Shown here: positions 6,815-13,856 of the stretch, piece after piece | Position numbering within the stretch: the first letter of the stretch is position 1 | How the letters are laid out: every line of letters begins with the position of its first letter | NCBI GenBank assembly: GCA_001820655.1 | Contig: MHQM01000013.1 | Span: 1-23,110 of the forward strand | Source of the DNA: Candidatus Sungbacteria bacterium RIFCSPHIGHO2_02_FULL_52_23 | GTDB lineage: Bacteria; Patescibacteriota; Minisyncoccia; Sungbacterales; HO2-52-23 | DNA: 23,110 nt | Direction of reading: 5' to 3' | Notes under the pieces: model-generated | Seen by the model: only the letters and a program-made list of their open reading frames with translations | Told to the model about the DNA's origin: nothing | Databases searched by the model: none | Program-made: the position numbers and the translations under genes

Positions 6815-6849
6815 CGCTCCGTCGTAAAACGGCGGAGCGATTTCCTTTT
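6815..6849 (+). terminator. Rho-independent terminator after the copper cluster
   Basis: CGCTCCGTCG (6815-6824), a TAAAA loop, CGGCGGAGCG (6830-6839) and then ATTTCCTTTT. The 10-bp stem has one G-T pair. It separates the copper cluster from the SDR gene. Confidence 0.75.
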
Positions 6850-6855
6850 GGATAT

Positions 6856-7626
6856 ATGTTGAATTTTACCGGTAAAGTAGCTCTCGTCACAGGCGGCAGG
6901 CGCGGTATGGGCAGGACACATGCGCTGGCGCTTGCGGAGCGCGGCGCTAAAGTCGCCGTTGCAGATATTGATGCCAAAGAATGCGCAGGAGTCGTGGAAG
7001 AAATAGCGGCCAAAGGGGGGGACGCAATGTGTGTTACGATGGATGTCTCCAAAAAAGCCGATGTAGACGCGGGCTTTGATGAGGTGATAAAAAAATTCGG
7101 ACGATTGGATATTTTGGTCAATAACGCGGGTATTTATATTTCAAAACCGGCTCTGGAGCTTACGGAAGAGGATTGGGACAGGATGCTTGATATCAATCTC
7201 AAAGGGCAGTTTCTCTGCGCACAGCGCGCGGCCAAGGAAATGGCAAAAAATAGTCCGGCAGGCTCTGGGCGCATCATCAATATCGCCTCCGTGGCATCAG
7301 GGCAGGTAGGAGTCGGCATTGCCGGAGGCGCGCACTATACCGCGTCCAAAGGAGGCATCATCGGTATGACCGAAACGCTTGCCGTTGAATGGGCGCCGCT
7401 CGGGATCAGCGTCAATGTCGTGGCTCCGGGTGCTATTGATACTCCCATGGTGCAGGCGGCGCAGATACCCAAAGACGCGATGGATGCCATGATCGCGCGT
7501 ATTCCTATGAAAAGAATGGGAAGGCCGGAGGAAGTATCGGCGATGGTTGTGTTTCTTGCGTCCGATGAGGCAAGCTACGTAACCGGCGCTACATTTTATG
7601 TGGACGGCGGATGGCTTGCCCAGTAG
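6856..7626 (+). CDS. SDR-family oxidoreductase (FabG-like)
   Basis: A 256-residue classical short-chain dehydrogenase/reductase. It has the nucleotide-binding TGGRRGMG (12-19), NNAG (89-92), catalytic Ser145, Tyr161 and Lys165 (YTASK), and the C-terminal VTGATFYVDGG end typical of FabG and glucose-dehydrogenase relatives. An acidic residue in VADID after the second strand suggests NAD(H) rather than NADP(H) preference, although this is not decisive. The substrate cannot be told from sequence; a 3-oxoacyl-ACP reductase or sugar/alcohol dehydrogenase are both possible, and no fatty-acid genes are nearby. It starts right after the copper-cluster terminator and has no clear Shine-Dalgarno sequence, so it may have its own unrecognised promoter. 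Confidence 0.88.
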   Translation: MLNFTGKVALVTGGRRGMGRTHALALAERGAKVAVADIDAKECAGVVEEIAAKGGDAMCVTMDVSKKADVDAGFDEVIKKFGRLDILVNNAGIYISKPALELTEEDWDRMLDINLKGQFLCAQRAAKEMAKNSPAGSGRIINIASVASGQVGVGIAGGAHYTASKGGIIGMTETLAVEWAPLGISVNVVAPGAIDTPMVQAAQIPKDAMDAMIARIPMKRMGRPEEVSAMVVFLASDEASYVTGATFYVDGGWLAQ

Positions 7627-7665
7627 TAATTCTTTTGCTCATGGTGTAACATAAAATGTATCCAC

Positions 7666-8046
7666 ATGAATACAAAACTGATTGAGTGGGTCTTGCGGAT
7701 ATCCGTTGCAGGCGAATTCATCGGCCATGGCGTGTTTGCCCTGCAGGGCAAGAAAGACTGGATCGGCTGGTTTGCCCAATTCGGCGTCTCCGATGCCGCG
7801 ACGGCAGGACAATTGCTTTTTATCCTGGGTATCATAGATATCACGCTTGCGGTCCTCGTCCTCGCAAGGCCCGTCCGCATAGCACTTTTATGGATGGTAT
7901 TCTGGGGATTTTGGACAGCGCTTCTGCGCCCGATCGTCGGCATGCCGATATGGGATTTTGTAGAGCGCTGGGCAAACTGGGGAGCGCCGCTTGCCCTGCT
8001 GATTCTTCTTGGATGGCCCAAGAGCGCTAAGGAATGGTTTAAATAA
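7666..8046 (+). CDS. DoxX-like four-helix membrane protein
   Basis: A 126-residue membrane protein with about four hydrophobic helices. The N-terminal LIEWVLRISVAGEFIGHGVFAL and the central FILGIIDITLAVLVLARP resemble DoxX-type proteins (R-x-x-x-G-x-x-F-x-x-x-G). It sits 10 bp upstream of the PAS gene and is probably transcribed with it. A -10-like TAAAAT at 7652-7657 lies 8 nt before the ATG, with no good -35. Family members are linked to quinone or thiol redox membrane complexes, but no function is shown for this form. Moderate confidence. Confidence 0.6.
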   Translation: MNTKLIEWVLRISVAGEFIGHGVFALQGKKDWIGWFAQFGVSDAATAGQLLFILGIIDITLAVLVLARPVRIALLWMVFWGFWTALLRPIVGMPIWDFVERWANWGAPLALLILLGWPKSAKEWFK

Positions 8047-8055
8047 CAAGATATT

Positions 8056-8598
8056 ATGGCTCATCGCACGCCCATCACAGAAGAAAAAATCAAAGCATTG
8101 CGTTCGGAGATTAGCACGCTCACCGAAGGCTTTGATATGATCGCAGACCATATTGTCATGACGGATCCGGACGCCAATATCATTTACGCAAACAAAGCCG
8201 CGGAAAAACACACGGGATATACATTTGCCGAGATGATGGGGAAGACGCCCGGGGATCTCTGGGGCGGCCGCATGCCCAAAGACTTTTATGAGCATATGTG
8301 GGAACAGCTCAAGAGATTCAAAGTGCCATACCGTGGAGAAGTGGAAAACAAAAACAAAGACGGCTATACCTACTGGCAGGAAGTCATGATCTATCCGATT
8401 TTGGACGAGAAAAGCGAAGTGAAATTTTTTGTCGGCGTTGAGCCGGATGCGACACTTCGCAAGGCTTTTGAGATCAACCGCGAGAAATACGTGGGGGAGC
8501 TGGAGCGCCTGCTGAAATATATGGAGGGCAGGGAAGTAAAGCTCAAAGCGCTGACCGAAGAGGTGGTGCAATTGCGGGAGCGGCTACGGCAGATGTAA
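8056..8598 (+). CDS. Stand-alone PAS-domain protein with coiled-coil tail
   Basis: A 180-residue protein. A PAS domain (about 25-115) is recognisable by IVMTDPDANIIYANKAAEKHTGYTFAEMMGKTPGDLWGG in several segments. A PAC-like strand set (about 95-135: RGEVENKNKDGYTYWQEVMIYP and KFFVGVEPD) and a charged helix (140-180) likely to form a coiled coil follow. No kinase, cyclase or DNA-binding output domain is present. PAS domains bind small ligands, flavin or haem, or mediate dimerisation; the ligand cannot be told here, and the flavin-binding NCRFLQ motif is absent. The TfoX-like gene starts 2 nt after the stop, so the two are tightly co-transcribed. Confidence 0.85.
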   Translation: MAHRTPITEEKIKALRSEISTLTEGFDMIADHIVMTDPDANIIYANKAAEKHTGYTFAEMMGKTPGDLWGGRMPKDFYEHMWEQLKRFKVPYRGEVENKNKDGYTYWQEVMIYPILDEKSEVKFFVGVEPDATLRKAFEINREKYVGELERLLKYMEGREVKLKALTEEVVQLRERLRQM

Positions 8599-8600
8599 AG

Positions 8601-8948
8601 ATGCGCGACAAAGGGTTTTACGAATACGTCATCCATGATCTGCTTGGCGGCATGCCCGGCATCACATCACGCCCCATGTTCAGCGGGTGGGGCATTTACA
8701 AAGATGGAATCATTTTTGCGATCATTGCAGATGGCGAGCTGTATTTTAAAGCAGACGAGGAAAATCAGAAGTATTTTGAGCGTTTGAGTTCAACGCCTTT
8801 TTCATATACCATGAAAAACGGCAAAGTATCCACATTGTCGTACCGGATATTGCCGGAAGAAGCGCGCGAGGATAAAAGAGAGCTTGAGCAGTGGATTGCG
8901 CGATCGGTCGGGGCAAGTATCCGTGCAAAAAAACGGAGAAAGAAGTAG
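8601..8948 (+). CDS. TfoX/Sxy N-terminal domain protein
   Basis: A 115-residue protein matching the TfoX N-terminal domain: GMPGITSRPMFSGWGIYKDGIIFAIIADGELYFKAD and the FSYTMKNGKVSTLSYRILPEEA stretch, followed by a very basic tail. The C-terminal TfoX domain is missing, as in many single-domain homologues. In gamma-proteobacteria TfoX/Sxy regulates competence genes with CRP; no such link can be assumed here. Its start is 2 nt downstream of the PAS gene stop, so a joint function is plausible. The family call is firm, the role is unknown. Confidence 0.85.
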   Translation: MRDKGFYEYVIHDLLGGMPGITSRPMFSGWGIYKDGIIFAIIADGELYFKADEENQKYFERLSSTPFSYTMKNGKVSTLSYRILPEEAREDKRELEQWIARSVGASIRAKKRRKK

Positions 8949-8980
8949 TCATGGATTAACAGTTATAAAAACCAGAACTA

Positions 8981-9703
8981 ATGCGCTACAGAGGGCTTTA
9001 TATTTTTTTCGCCGCAGTAGTCGTGGCCGCCGCCCTTGGCGGCTGGTATTATTTGTATAACAGCGCGCCGCCACAGGCCTCATCGCTGTCCGAGACCCCG
9101 AGCGTTTTGGGACAAGAGCAGTCTTCGGACACAGCGACCCCGCAGGAGCCTGCGAAAGCGCCGGAAACACAGCAAAAACCTATGACAGATACGATTCGTG
9201 TGACGTTTAAAACGAGCCATGGGGATGTGGCGCTGGAATTATTTCCTAAAGAAGCGCCGCTTACCGTGGAAAACTTCGTAAAGCTTGCGCGCGCCGGATT
9301 TTATGACGGCACCCGTTTTCATCGCGTGATCAAAGGCTTTATGATCCAGGGAGGGGATCCCTACAGCCGCGACGACGATTGGTCAAACGACGGCACCGGC
9401 GGCCCGGGCTATACGTTTAAAGACGAGATCAATGCTCACAAAATCGTGCGCGGAGCGCTTGCCATGGCCAATGCGGGGCCCGATACTAACGGAAGTCAGT
9501 TTTTTATCGTGACAACGGATGCCGCTCCATGGCTTGACGGCAAGCATACGGTATTCGGCCGCGTAACCGCAGGCATGGAAACCGTGGACAAGATTGAAAA
9601 TGTAAAAACCGATAAAGCGCGAGGAGACCATCCGATTGAAAATGTGACGATCAATGCGATAGAAATCACGGAGCAGTACGGAGATTATAATACAATATGG
9701 TAG
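8981..9703 (+). CDS. Membrane-anchored cyclophilin-type peptidyl-prolyl isomerase
   Basis: A 240-residue protein. It has an N-terminal membrane anchor (about 6-26), a Ser/Pro/Gln-rich linker (27-70) and a complete cyclophilin domain (71-240). Catalytic and substrate-binding segments are intact: FHRVI (113-117), QGGDP, GSQFFI (171-176) and WLDGKHTVFG (184-193). It catalyses cis-trans isomerisation of Xaa-Pro bonds, here outside the cytoplasmic membrane, so it probably helps fold secreted or surface proteins. No lipobox cysteine is present, so the hydrophobic segment is best read as an uncleaved anchor. A TATAAA at 8964-8969 may be its -10 box. Confidence 0.93.
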   Translation: MRYRGLYIFFAAVVVAAALGGWYYLYNSAPPQASSLSETPSVLGQEQSSDTATPQEPAKAPETQQKPMTDTIRVTFKTSHGDVALELFPKEAPLTVENFVKLARAGFYDGTRFHRVIKGFMIQGGDPYSRDDDWSNDGTGGPGYTFKDEINAHKIVRGALAMANAGPDTNGSQFFIVTTDAAPWLDGKHTVFGRVTAGMETVDKIENVKTDKARGDHPIENVTINAIEITEQYGDYNTIW

Positions 9704-9772
9704 GCCTGATCCATTTCTGATCAAATAAGTGAAATATAGAGTGTGCCTTTCGCTCCCGTGTCAGCGGATTTG

Positions 9773-9804
9773 TTGACAAAGTTATTAAATGATGTTTGTA
9801 TTAT
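9773..9804 (+). promoter_or_regulatory. Promoter-like boxes before the membrane-protein pair
   Basis: A perfect TTGACA lies at 9773-9778 and a TATTAT at 9799-9804. The 20-nt spacer is longer than the usual 16-18, so the pairing is uncertain. A start at this -10 would give a leader of about 25 nt before the ATG at 9836. Confidence 0.35.
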
Positions 9805-9835
9805 ACATACCAATCGATGGACTGATCGTTGATAA

Positions 9836-10510
9836 ATGTACAGGTTCAAGGAGGCGCTCGTGGAGCCAGTGCCGGAGGACTTAGGCGAGGTCATGCTTAC
9901 ACGGGAACGACGCGAAGATTTGCGGCTGTTGTATGACAATGTGGGAGAGACCCGGAATGCCGACGTTACCATCCGCTGGTATATCAGTGCGGTGATGTTT
10001 ACGCTTAATGCCGCATTACTCCCGTTTGGTCTTGATAGGGCATTAAAGGGTGAACCTCTTGGTATCGTGGTTGGATTAATGGAGGTGAGCAGTATTGTAT
10101 TATGGTTCTTTCTTGAGATGAGGATGGAGGGAGTTATACAGTATTGGAATAGTAGGCTCATTGCCGGTGAGGATATGTTACGCCCAATCATGCGCGTCTT
10201 TGGCGGAGAGGAATATAGAGCGCAGGTGAGTGGTGTGCGGATAAGAACGCATTACGTTCTTATCTTGATAATTATGCTTTTCAGTTCGGCGGGCATAGTT
10301 ACCATCTCTGTTTCTCTTATGACTCATCCGCGGCTACCAGTACCGACGTACGTTTCCACTGTCATTCATGAGAAGACGGAAGCAAAACTTCAGCAATTGG
10401 AGAATGAAGTAGAGAAGTTGCAACGGCAAGTAAATGTTCTTTCGCGACCGATTCCAAAGTCAGTTCCCAAAAAGAAAATGACTCCATCAAAGAGAGGAGG
10501 ATCCAGGTGA
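9836..10510 (+). CDS. Unrecognised three-helix membrane protein with coiled coil
   Basis: A 224-residue protein I do not recognise. The N-terminal part (1-45) is charged and helical. Hydrophobic helices lie at about 48-66, 75-95 and 139-162. Between helices two and three is a conserved-looking EMRMEGVIQYWNSRLIAGEDM segment. After the third helix, residues 178-203 form a heptad-like coiled coil, followed by a basic Lys/Pro/Ser tail. Its general shape recalls small-molecule or stress-associated multi-helix membrane proteins such as SLATT-type effectors, but I see no specific motif to claim that. The codon choice is more AT-rich than its neighbours. It overlaps the next gene by GTGA and has no recognised homologue here. 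Confidence 0.65.
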   Translation: MYRFKEALVEPVPEDLGEVMLTRERREDLRLLYDNVGETRNADVTIRWYISAVMFTLNAALLPFGLDRALKGEPLGIVVGLMEVSSIVLWFFLEMRMEGVIQYWNSRLIAGEDMLRPIMRVFGGEEYRAQVSGVRIRTHYVLILIIMLFSSAGIVTISVSLMTHPRLPVPTYVSTVIHEKTEAKLQQLENEVEKLQRQVNVLSRPIPKSVPKKKMTPSKRGGSR

Positions 10511-10779
10511 GAAAAGTAGGAAGGATTTTGAGTTGGTTGTTTTGCGGACAATGTCTACTTTATATCCCTTTTGGATTGTTGATGTGTGTAGTCTCCGTGG
10601 GTTTTTTTGTTAAGCATGTAGGGTTCACTATGGGTCAGGCATTGATCTTTCCGGGAGCACTCTTTTTTTTAGGGTGGGGCCTTCTCGCCCTAAATGCTTG
10701 GGTCGAGGCACGTAGAAGCAGACGTCGTGATGAGCGTAGAGCGCGTGAAGTTAATCGAGCACTATCGCATCCGAGATAG
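10507..10779 (+). CDS. Small two-helix membrane protein, translationally coupled
   Basis: A 90-residue protein starting with GTG at 10507. The GTG overlaps the TGA of the upstream gene (GTGA). A strong Shine-Dalgarno AGGAGG at 10495-10500 decides the start. Two hydrophobic helices (about 12-35 and 44-64) are followed by a strongly basic Arg-rich tail (68-83). Coupling implies that it works with the upstream membrane protein, perhaps as a two-subunit membrane complex. No family was recognised. A terminator follows 9 bp after the stop, so the pair is a self-contained unit. Confidence 0.6.
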   Translation: MRKVGRILSWLFCGQCLLYIPFGLLMCVVSVGFFVKHVGFTMGQALIFPGALFFLGWGLLALNAWVEARRSRRRDERRAREVNRALSHPR

Positions 10780-10788
10780 TGTCAGATC

Positions 10789-10814
10789 GCCGGCGGCATA
10801 CCACCGCCGGCTTT
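10789..10814 (+). terminator. Terminator of the membrane-protein pair
   Basis: GCCGGCGG (10789-10796), a 7-nt loop, CCGCCGGC (10804-10811) and then TTT. The stem is strong and GC-only, but the T-run is short. Confidence 0.65.
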
Positions 10815-10882
10815 ACAATGTATGGGCCTGCTCATTTTTTAAATATAAGTGTGGTAGTATGGCATATGAATATATCAGACAT

Positions 10883-12499
10883 ATGACACAAAATGACGCG
10901 CTGGATATTTTGAAGACAGGAGCGAATGTATTTCTTACGGGAGAGCCGGGATCGGGCAAGAGCCATACCGTCAACGCCTATGTCGCTTACCTGCGGTCCC
11001 GCGGTATAGAGCCCGCGGTAACTGCGTCCACCGGTATCGCCGCGACCCATATCGGCGGCATGACCATTCACTCATGGAGCGGCATAGGAGTCGCGGATGC
11101 TCTCTCCGCGGATGATGCGGTCATGATCTCGGCACGGAGAAAAATCAGAAAGCGTATGCACGATGCACGCGTCCTGATCATTGACGAGGTGTCTATGCTT
11201 TCGGCCGCAACGCTCGCGATGGTAGATACCGTATGCCGCACGGGGCGGGAGTGCGACGCGCCTTTCGGCGGACTTCAGATTGTCCTTGTCGGAGACTTTT
11301 TTCAACTGCCGCCGATATCGCGCGAGAGGAAAAAATCTTCTTTTGCGTATACGTCAGACGTCTGGCGCGCGTTAAATCCGGTAGTGTGCTATCTGACCGA
11401 GCAGTATCGCCAGGACGATCCGGCGTATCTCTCCATACTCTCGGCGATCCGCGCCAATCTCTTTGACGCGACGCATCGCGAGCGGATATTCCGCCAGAAG
11501 CGGGTACCAAAAGACATGCCGGACGATGTGCCGAAACTATTCTCCCACAACGCGGATGTGGATCGGATCAATAGCGACCGGCTCGGGACACTGCCCGGGC
11601 CGCCGGCGGTTTTTTTTATGGAAGCATCGGGTCCCGCGGCGCTCGTGGAGACGCTCAAACGCAACTGCCTTTCGCCGGAATCACTCACATTGAAAGAGGA
11701 CGCTACGGTGATGTGTACCAAAAATAATCCCCAGCTCGGTTTTGTGAATGGGACGCTTGGGAGAGTCATTGGTTTTGATAAAGAAAGCGGATATCCCGTC
11801 ATTGAGACGCATAAGGGAACGGAGATCCTCATCAAGCCGATGGAATGGATCGTTGAAGAGGGAGGCAGGATACGGGCGCGCGTCGCGCAGATTCCTCTGC
11901 GGCTTGCATGGGCCATGACCGTCCATAAAAGCCAGGGGATGAGCATGGATGCCGCGATCGTGGATCTTTCGGATGCGTTTGAATACGGACAGGGATATGT
12001 GGCGCTTTCGCGCGTGCGGCGACTTTCGGGGCTGTATCTCATCGGCGCCAATGATCGCGCATTTATGGTAAGCCATGAGATTCTTCAAAAAGACAGATGG
12101 TTTCGCATGGCTTCGGAAAAAGCGGAGGCCAAACTGCGCGGTATGCCGGGAGAAGAAATAGGCGCAAAGCATAAGGCTTTTATTGAGCGATGCGGCGGGC
12201 GTGCCGGTGATGTCGAATCTGCGGATAATACTGTGTCGTCTCACCATGCGCGCCCGCGTCCCCATCGTGATCGGGAGAGTCTTGAGCGTATCCGCGCCGT
12301 GCATCCCAACGCGTATCGCGCATGGAGTTCTGAAGAGGACGAGGTACTTGGCAAATATTTCAGAGAAGGGTGGACAATAGTAGCGCTCGCGGATCACTTC
12401 GGACGCAAGTCCGGAGCCGTCCGCTCCCGTCTCATCAAGGCAGGACTCATCGTGTTCAATCCCGACGCATGGCGTTATGAAGCAAAACCTCAAGAATAG
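10883..12499 (+). CDS. PIF1-like helicase with C-terminal Myb-like domain
   Basis: From the ATG at 10883 this is a 538-residue superfamily 1B helicase. It carries Walker A GEPGSGKS (20-27), ASTGIAA (motif Ia), Walker B LIIDEV (98-103), GDFFQLPP (motif III), TVHKSQGMS (motif V) and GYVALSRVR (motif VI). Residues about 480-525 have the WSSEEDEVLGKYF ... ADHFGRKSGAVRSRL pattern of a Myb/SANT-like helix-turn-helix, likely to bind DNA. PIF1 enzymes unwind 5'-to-3' and resolve G-quadruplexes and replication-fork problems. The frame is open further upstream (ATGs at 10859 and 10694), but an extended -10 (TGGTAGTAT, ending 10859) and the conserved N-terminus MTQNDALDILKTGANVFLTG favour 10883. It stands alone, bracketed by a terminator and a hairpin repeat. 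Confidence 0.9.
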   Translation: MTQNDALDILKTGANVFLTGEPGSGKSHTVNAYVAYLRSRGIEPAVTASTGIAATHIGGMTIHSWSGIGVADALSADDAVMISARRKIRKRMHDARVLIIDEVSMLSAATLAMVDTVCRTGRECDAPFGGLQIVLVGDFFQLPPISRERKKSSFAYTSDVWRALNPVVCYLTEQYRQDDPAYLSILSAIRANLFDATHRERIFRQKRVPKDMPDDVPKLFSHNADVDRINSDRLGTLPGPPAVFFMEASGPAALVETLKRNCLSPESLTLKEDATVMCTKNNPQLGFVNGTLGRVIGFDKESGYPVIETHKGTEILIKPMEWIVEEGGRIRARVAQIPLRLAWAMTVHKSQGMSMDAAIVDLSDAFEYGQGYVALSRVRRLSGLYLIGANDRAFMVSHEILQKDRWFRMASEKAEAKLRGMPGEEIGAKHKAFIERCGGRAGDVESADNTVSSHHARPRPHRDRESLERIRAVHPNAYRAWSSEEDEVLGKYFREGWTIVALADHFGRKSGAVRSRLIKAGLIVFNPDAWRYEAKPQE

Positions 12500-12534
12500 T
12501 ACACCAGGAGACTATGAGACCATTACAAAAAGCA

Positions 12535-12582
12535 CCAACATCATTCTCATCCCGATTTGAATCGGGATGAGAATGATGTTGG
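12535..12582. repeat. 23-bp-stem hairpin with TCCCGATTTGAATCGGGA core, copy 2
   Basis: A perfect 23-bp stem with a TG loop; the left arm begins CCAACATCATTCTC. The central 18 bp are the same as at 2049-2074. It lies between the helicase stop and the -10 box of the ASCH gene. On the plus strand no T-run follows, so it is not a good terminator for the helicase; on the minus strand TGCTTTTTG follows, but no minus-strand gene lies upstream. Confidence 0.75.
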
Positions 12583-12585
12583 ATG

Positions 12586-12591
12586 TATAAT
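12586..12591 (+). promoter_or_regulatory. TATAAT -10 box of the ASCH gene
   Basis: A perfect TATAAT lies 4 bp after the hairpin at 12535-12582 and 17 nt before the ATG at 12609. Any -35 box would fall inside the hairpin arm, where no good match is seen. The leader would be about 10 nt. Confidence 0.45.
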
Positions 12592-12608
12592 ATAAACAGC
12601 ATATCTAT

Positions 12609-12887
12609 ATGGCAGTCATCCATAAAAAAGTCTGGCCGGAGTATTTTAAGGAGATTCTCGCAGGAAAGAAGAAATTTGAATTGCGGCTCGCGGATTTTGA
12701 CGTGAGCGAGGGCGATACCCTTATTCTGGAAGAATGGGATCCGGACAAGAAGGCATATACCGGCAGAAAGTCGGAAGTCATCGCGACCTACATCATTAAA
12801 ACCAAAGGCCAGACATTCTGGCCGCAGGAGGATACAGATAAATACGGATTTCAGGTCATCCAATTTGAGTCGAAAAGTAAAGATTAA
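12609..12887 (+). CDS. ASCH/DUF3850-family protein
   Basis: A 92-residue protein matching the ASCH-related DUF3850 pattern: H-K-x-W-P-x-x-F-x-x-I-x-x-G-K-K-x-F-E-L-R near the N-terminus, then GDTLILEEWD and YTGRKSEVIATYI. ASCH domains are small RNA-binding beta-barrels related to PUA domains; some are nucleic-acid-modifying or pyrimidine-processing enzymes. The conserved G-K-K-x-E-x-R trio (from about residue 19) is intact. It probably acts alone, as a HicBA pair with its own promoter follows. The precise substrate is unknown. Confidence 0.8.
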   Translation: MAVIHKKVWPEYFKEILAGKKKFELRLADFDVSEGDTLILEEWDPDKKAYTGRKSEVIATYIIKTKGQTFWPQEDTDKYGFQVIQFESKSKD

Positions 12888-12915
12888 GGGTAGGTCGCAG
12901 GCCGTAGATGAAAGA

Positions 12916-12944
12916 TTGCAGGGTGGACGCGTCCATGTTATAAC
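12916..12944 (+). promoter_or_regulatory. Extended -10 promoter of hicBA, leaderless
   Basis: TTGCAG (12916-12921), a 17-nt spacer, TATAAC (12939-12944) with an upstream TG (12936-12937). Six bases then lead to the ATG at 12951. This is among the best promoters in the window and puts the transcript start on the start codon. Confidence 0.6.
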
Positions 12945-12950
12945 GGGATT

Positions 12951-13196
12951 ATGTTAAGCGAATATCTTACAAAAAAATTAAAAGAAGCGCGGTATAAACT
13001 TCTCAAAGACGGGAGCTACTTTGGCGAGATTCCGGGATTGCGCGGGGTATGGGCAAATGCAAAAAAATTGGAGGATTGCAGAGAAGAGCTTCAGAGCGCT
13101 TTAGAGGATTGGATACTTTTTCATATCAAGGATGGAAGTCCTGTGCCGGGTTTCCATATCGGGGTGGATCGTCGCAAAATGGTGAAGCATGTCTAA
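12951..13196 (+). CDS. hicB: HicB-family antitoxin
   Basis: An 81-residue HicB-like antitoxin with the degenerate RNase H fold pattern: DGSYFGEIPGLRGVWANAKKLEDCREELQSALEDWILFHIKDG, read in segments. It overlaps the HicA toxin gene by 8 nt, the usual arrangement of a coupled toxin-antitoxin pair. HicB binds HicA and neutralises it, and often represses its own promoter. No separate C-terminal DNA-binding domain is visible; the protein ends soon after the core, with a basic DRRKMVKHV tail. The order is antitoxin first. Confidence 0.85.
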   Translation: MLSEYLTKKLKEARYKLLKDGSYFGEIPGLRGVWANAKKLEDCREELQSALEDWILFHIKDGSPVPGFHIGVDRRKMVKHV

Positions 13197-13401
13197 GAAT
13201 GTCTCTTGGAGAAAATTGGTTCAAAAATTCAGGCGGTTAGGATTTGACGGCCCTTATGCAGGCGGCCGTCATCTCTTTATGAAGCGGGAGAATATCAAAG
13301 TCATCATTCCGAATCCGCATCATAACGATATTTCAGGACATCTTGTTGCAGAAATTTTGAAACAAGCAGGCATCCCAAATGATATTTGGGATAAGATATA
13401 A
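13189..13401 (+). CDS. hicA: HicA-family mRNA interferase toxin
   Basis: A 70-residue HicA toxin with a double-stranded-RNA-binding-like fold. The catalytic histidine is His28 in GGRHLFM, followed by the strand KVIIPNPHHNDISG and the helix HLVAEILKQAGI, all typical. HicA cleaves mRNA independently of ribosomes or in translation. The start codon lies inside the end of hicB, so translation is coupled. All key residues are present, so the toxin is probably active. It is a type II system that may stabilise the locus or act in stress. Confidence 0.88.
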   Translation: MSKNVSWRKLVQKFRRLGFDGPYAGGRHLFMKRENIKVIIPNPHHNDISGHLVAEILKQAGIPNDIWDKI

Positions 13402-13415
13402 GAGATCGTATTGGT

Positions 13416-13850
13416 ATGGAAAATACGAATAGACCAAAGGTGGGGATCGGCGTGATGATTTTTAAAGACGGCAAGATTTTACTTGCACTGCGCCGCGGTG
13501 CGCACGGCGCGGGTGAGTACGCTTTCCCCGGCGGGCATCTGGAATATATGGAGTCGTTTGAGGGTTGTAGCAGGCGCGAGACGCGCGAGGAATGTGGCCT
13601 TGAGATTGAAAATATCCGGTTTCAGTTCCTGGCAAACGTGACGCACTATGCGCCGAAGCACTATATCCATATTGCGCTTATTGCTGATTGGAAGAGCGGA
13701 GAGCCAGAAGTGCTTGAGCCGGACAAGTCCGAGTCATGGGGCTGGTATGATTTGGAGCATCTGCCCCAGCCGATGTTCGCATTCTGCACGCTGTCGGTGC
13801 AAAGCTATAAAACAGGCCAGAATTATTTTGATATTATGGATATAAACTAG
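13416..13850 (+). CDS. Nudix hydrolase (NUDT15/MutT-like)
   Basis: A 144-residue protein with a perfect Nudix box at residues 40-62: G-x5-E-x7-R-E-T-R-E-E-C-G-L. The start region PKVGIGVMIFKDGKILLALRRGAHGAGEYAFPGGHLE closely follows the NUDT15/nucleotide-sanitising subgroup, which hydrolyses (d)NTPs, including oxidised ones. The C-terminal ESWGWYDLEHLPQPMF is typical of the family. Substrate specificity cannot be decided from sequence. The GNAT gene starts 6 nt after the stop, so the two are probably co-transcribed, perhaps with hicBA upstream (14-nt gap). Confidence 0.9.
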   Translation: MENTNRPKVGIGVMIFKDGKILLALRRGAHGAGEYAFPGGHLEYMESFEGCSRRETREECGLEIENIRFQFLANVTHYAPKHYIHIALIADWKSGEPEVLEPDKSESWGWYDLEHLPQPMFAFCTLSVQSYKTGQNYFDIMDIN

Positions 13851-13856
13851 AAGCAG

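Noticed and set aside
7888..8571. Minus-strand open frame of 227 codons over the PAS gene
   Set aside because: It is antisense to a clear PAS-domain protein, with biased Phe/His composition and no domain.
10694..10882. N-terminal extension of the PIF1-like helicase to 10694
   Set aside because: It would run through the upstream gene end, its terminator and the likely promoter; the conserved N-terminus begins at 10883.
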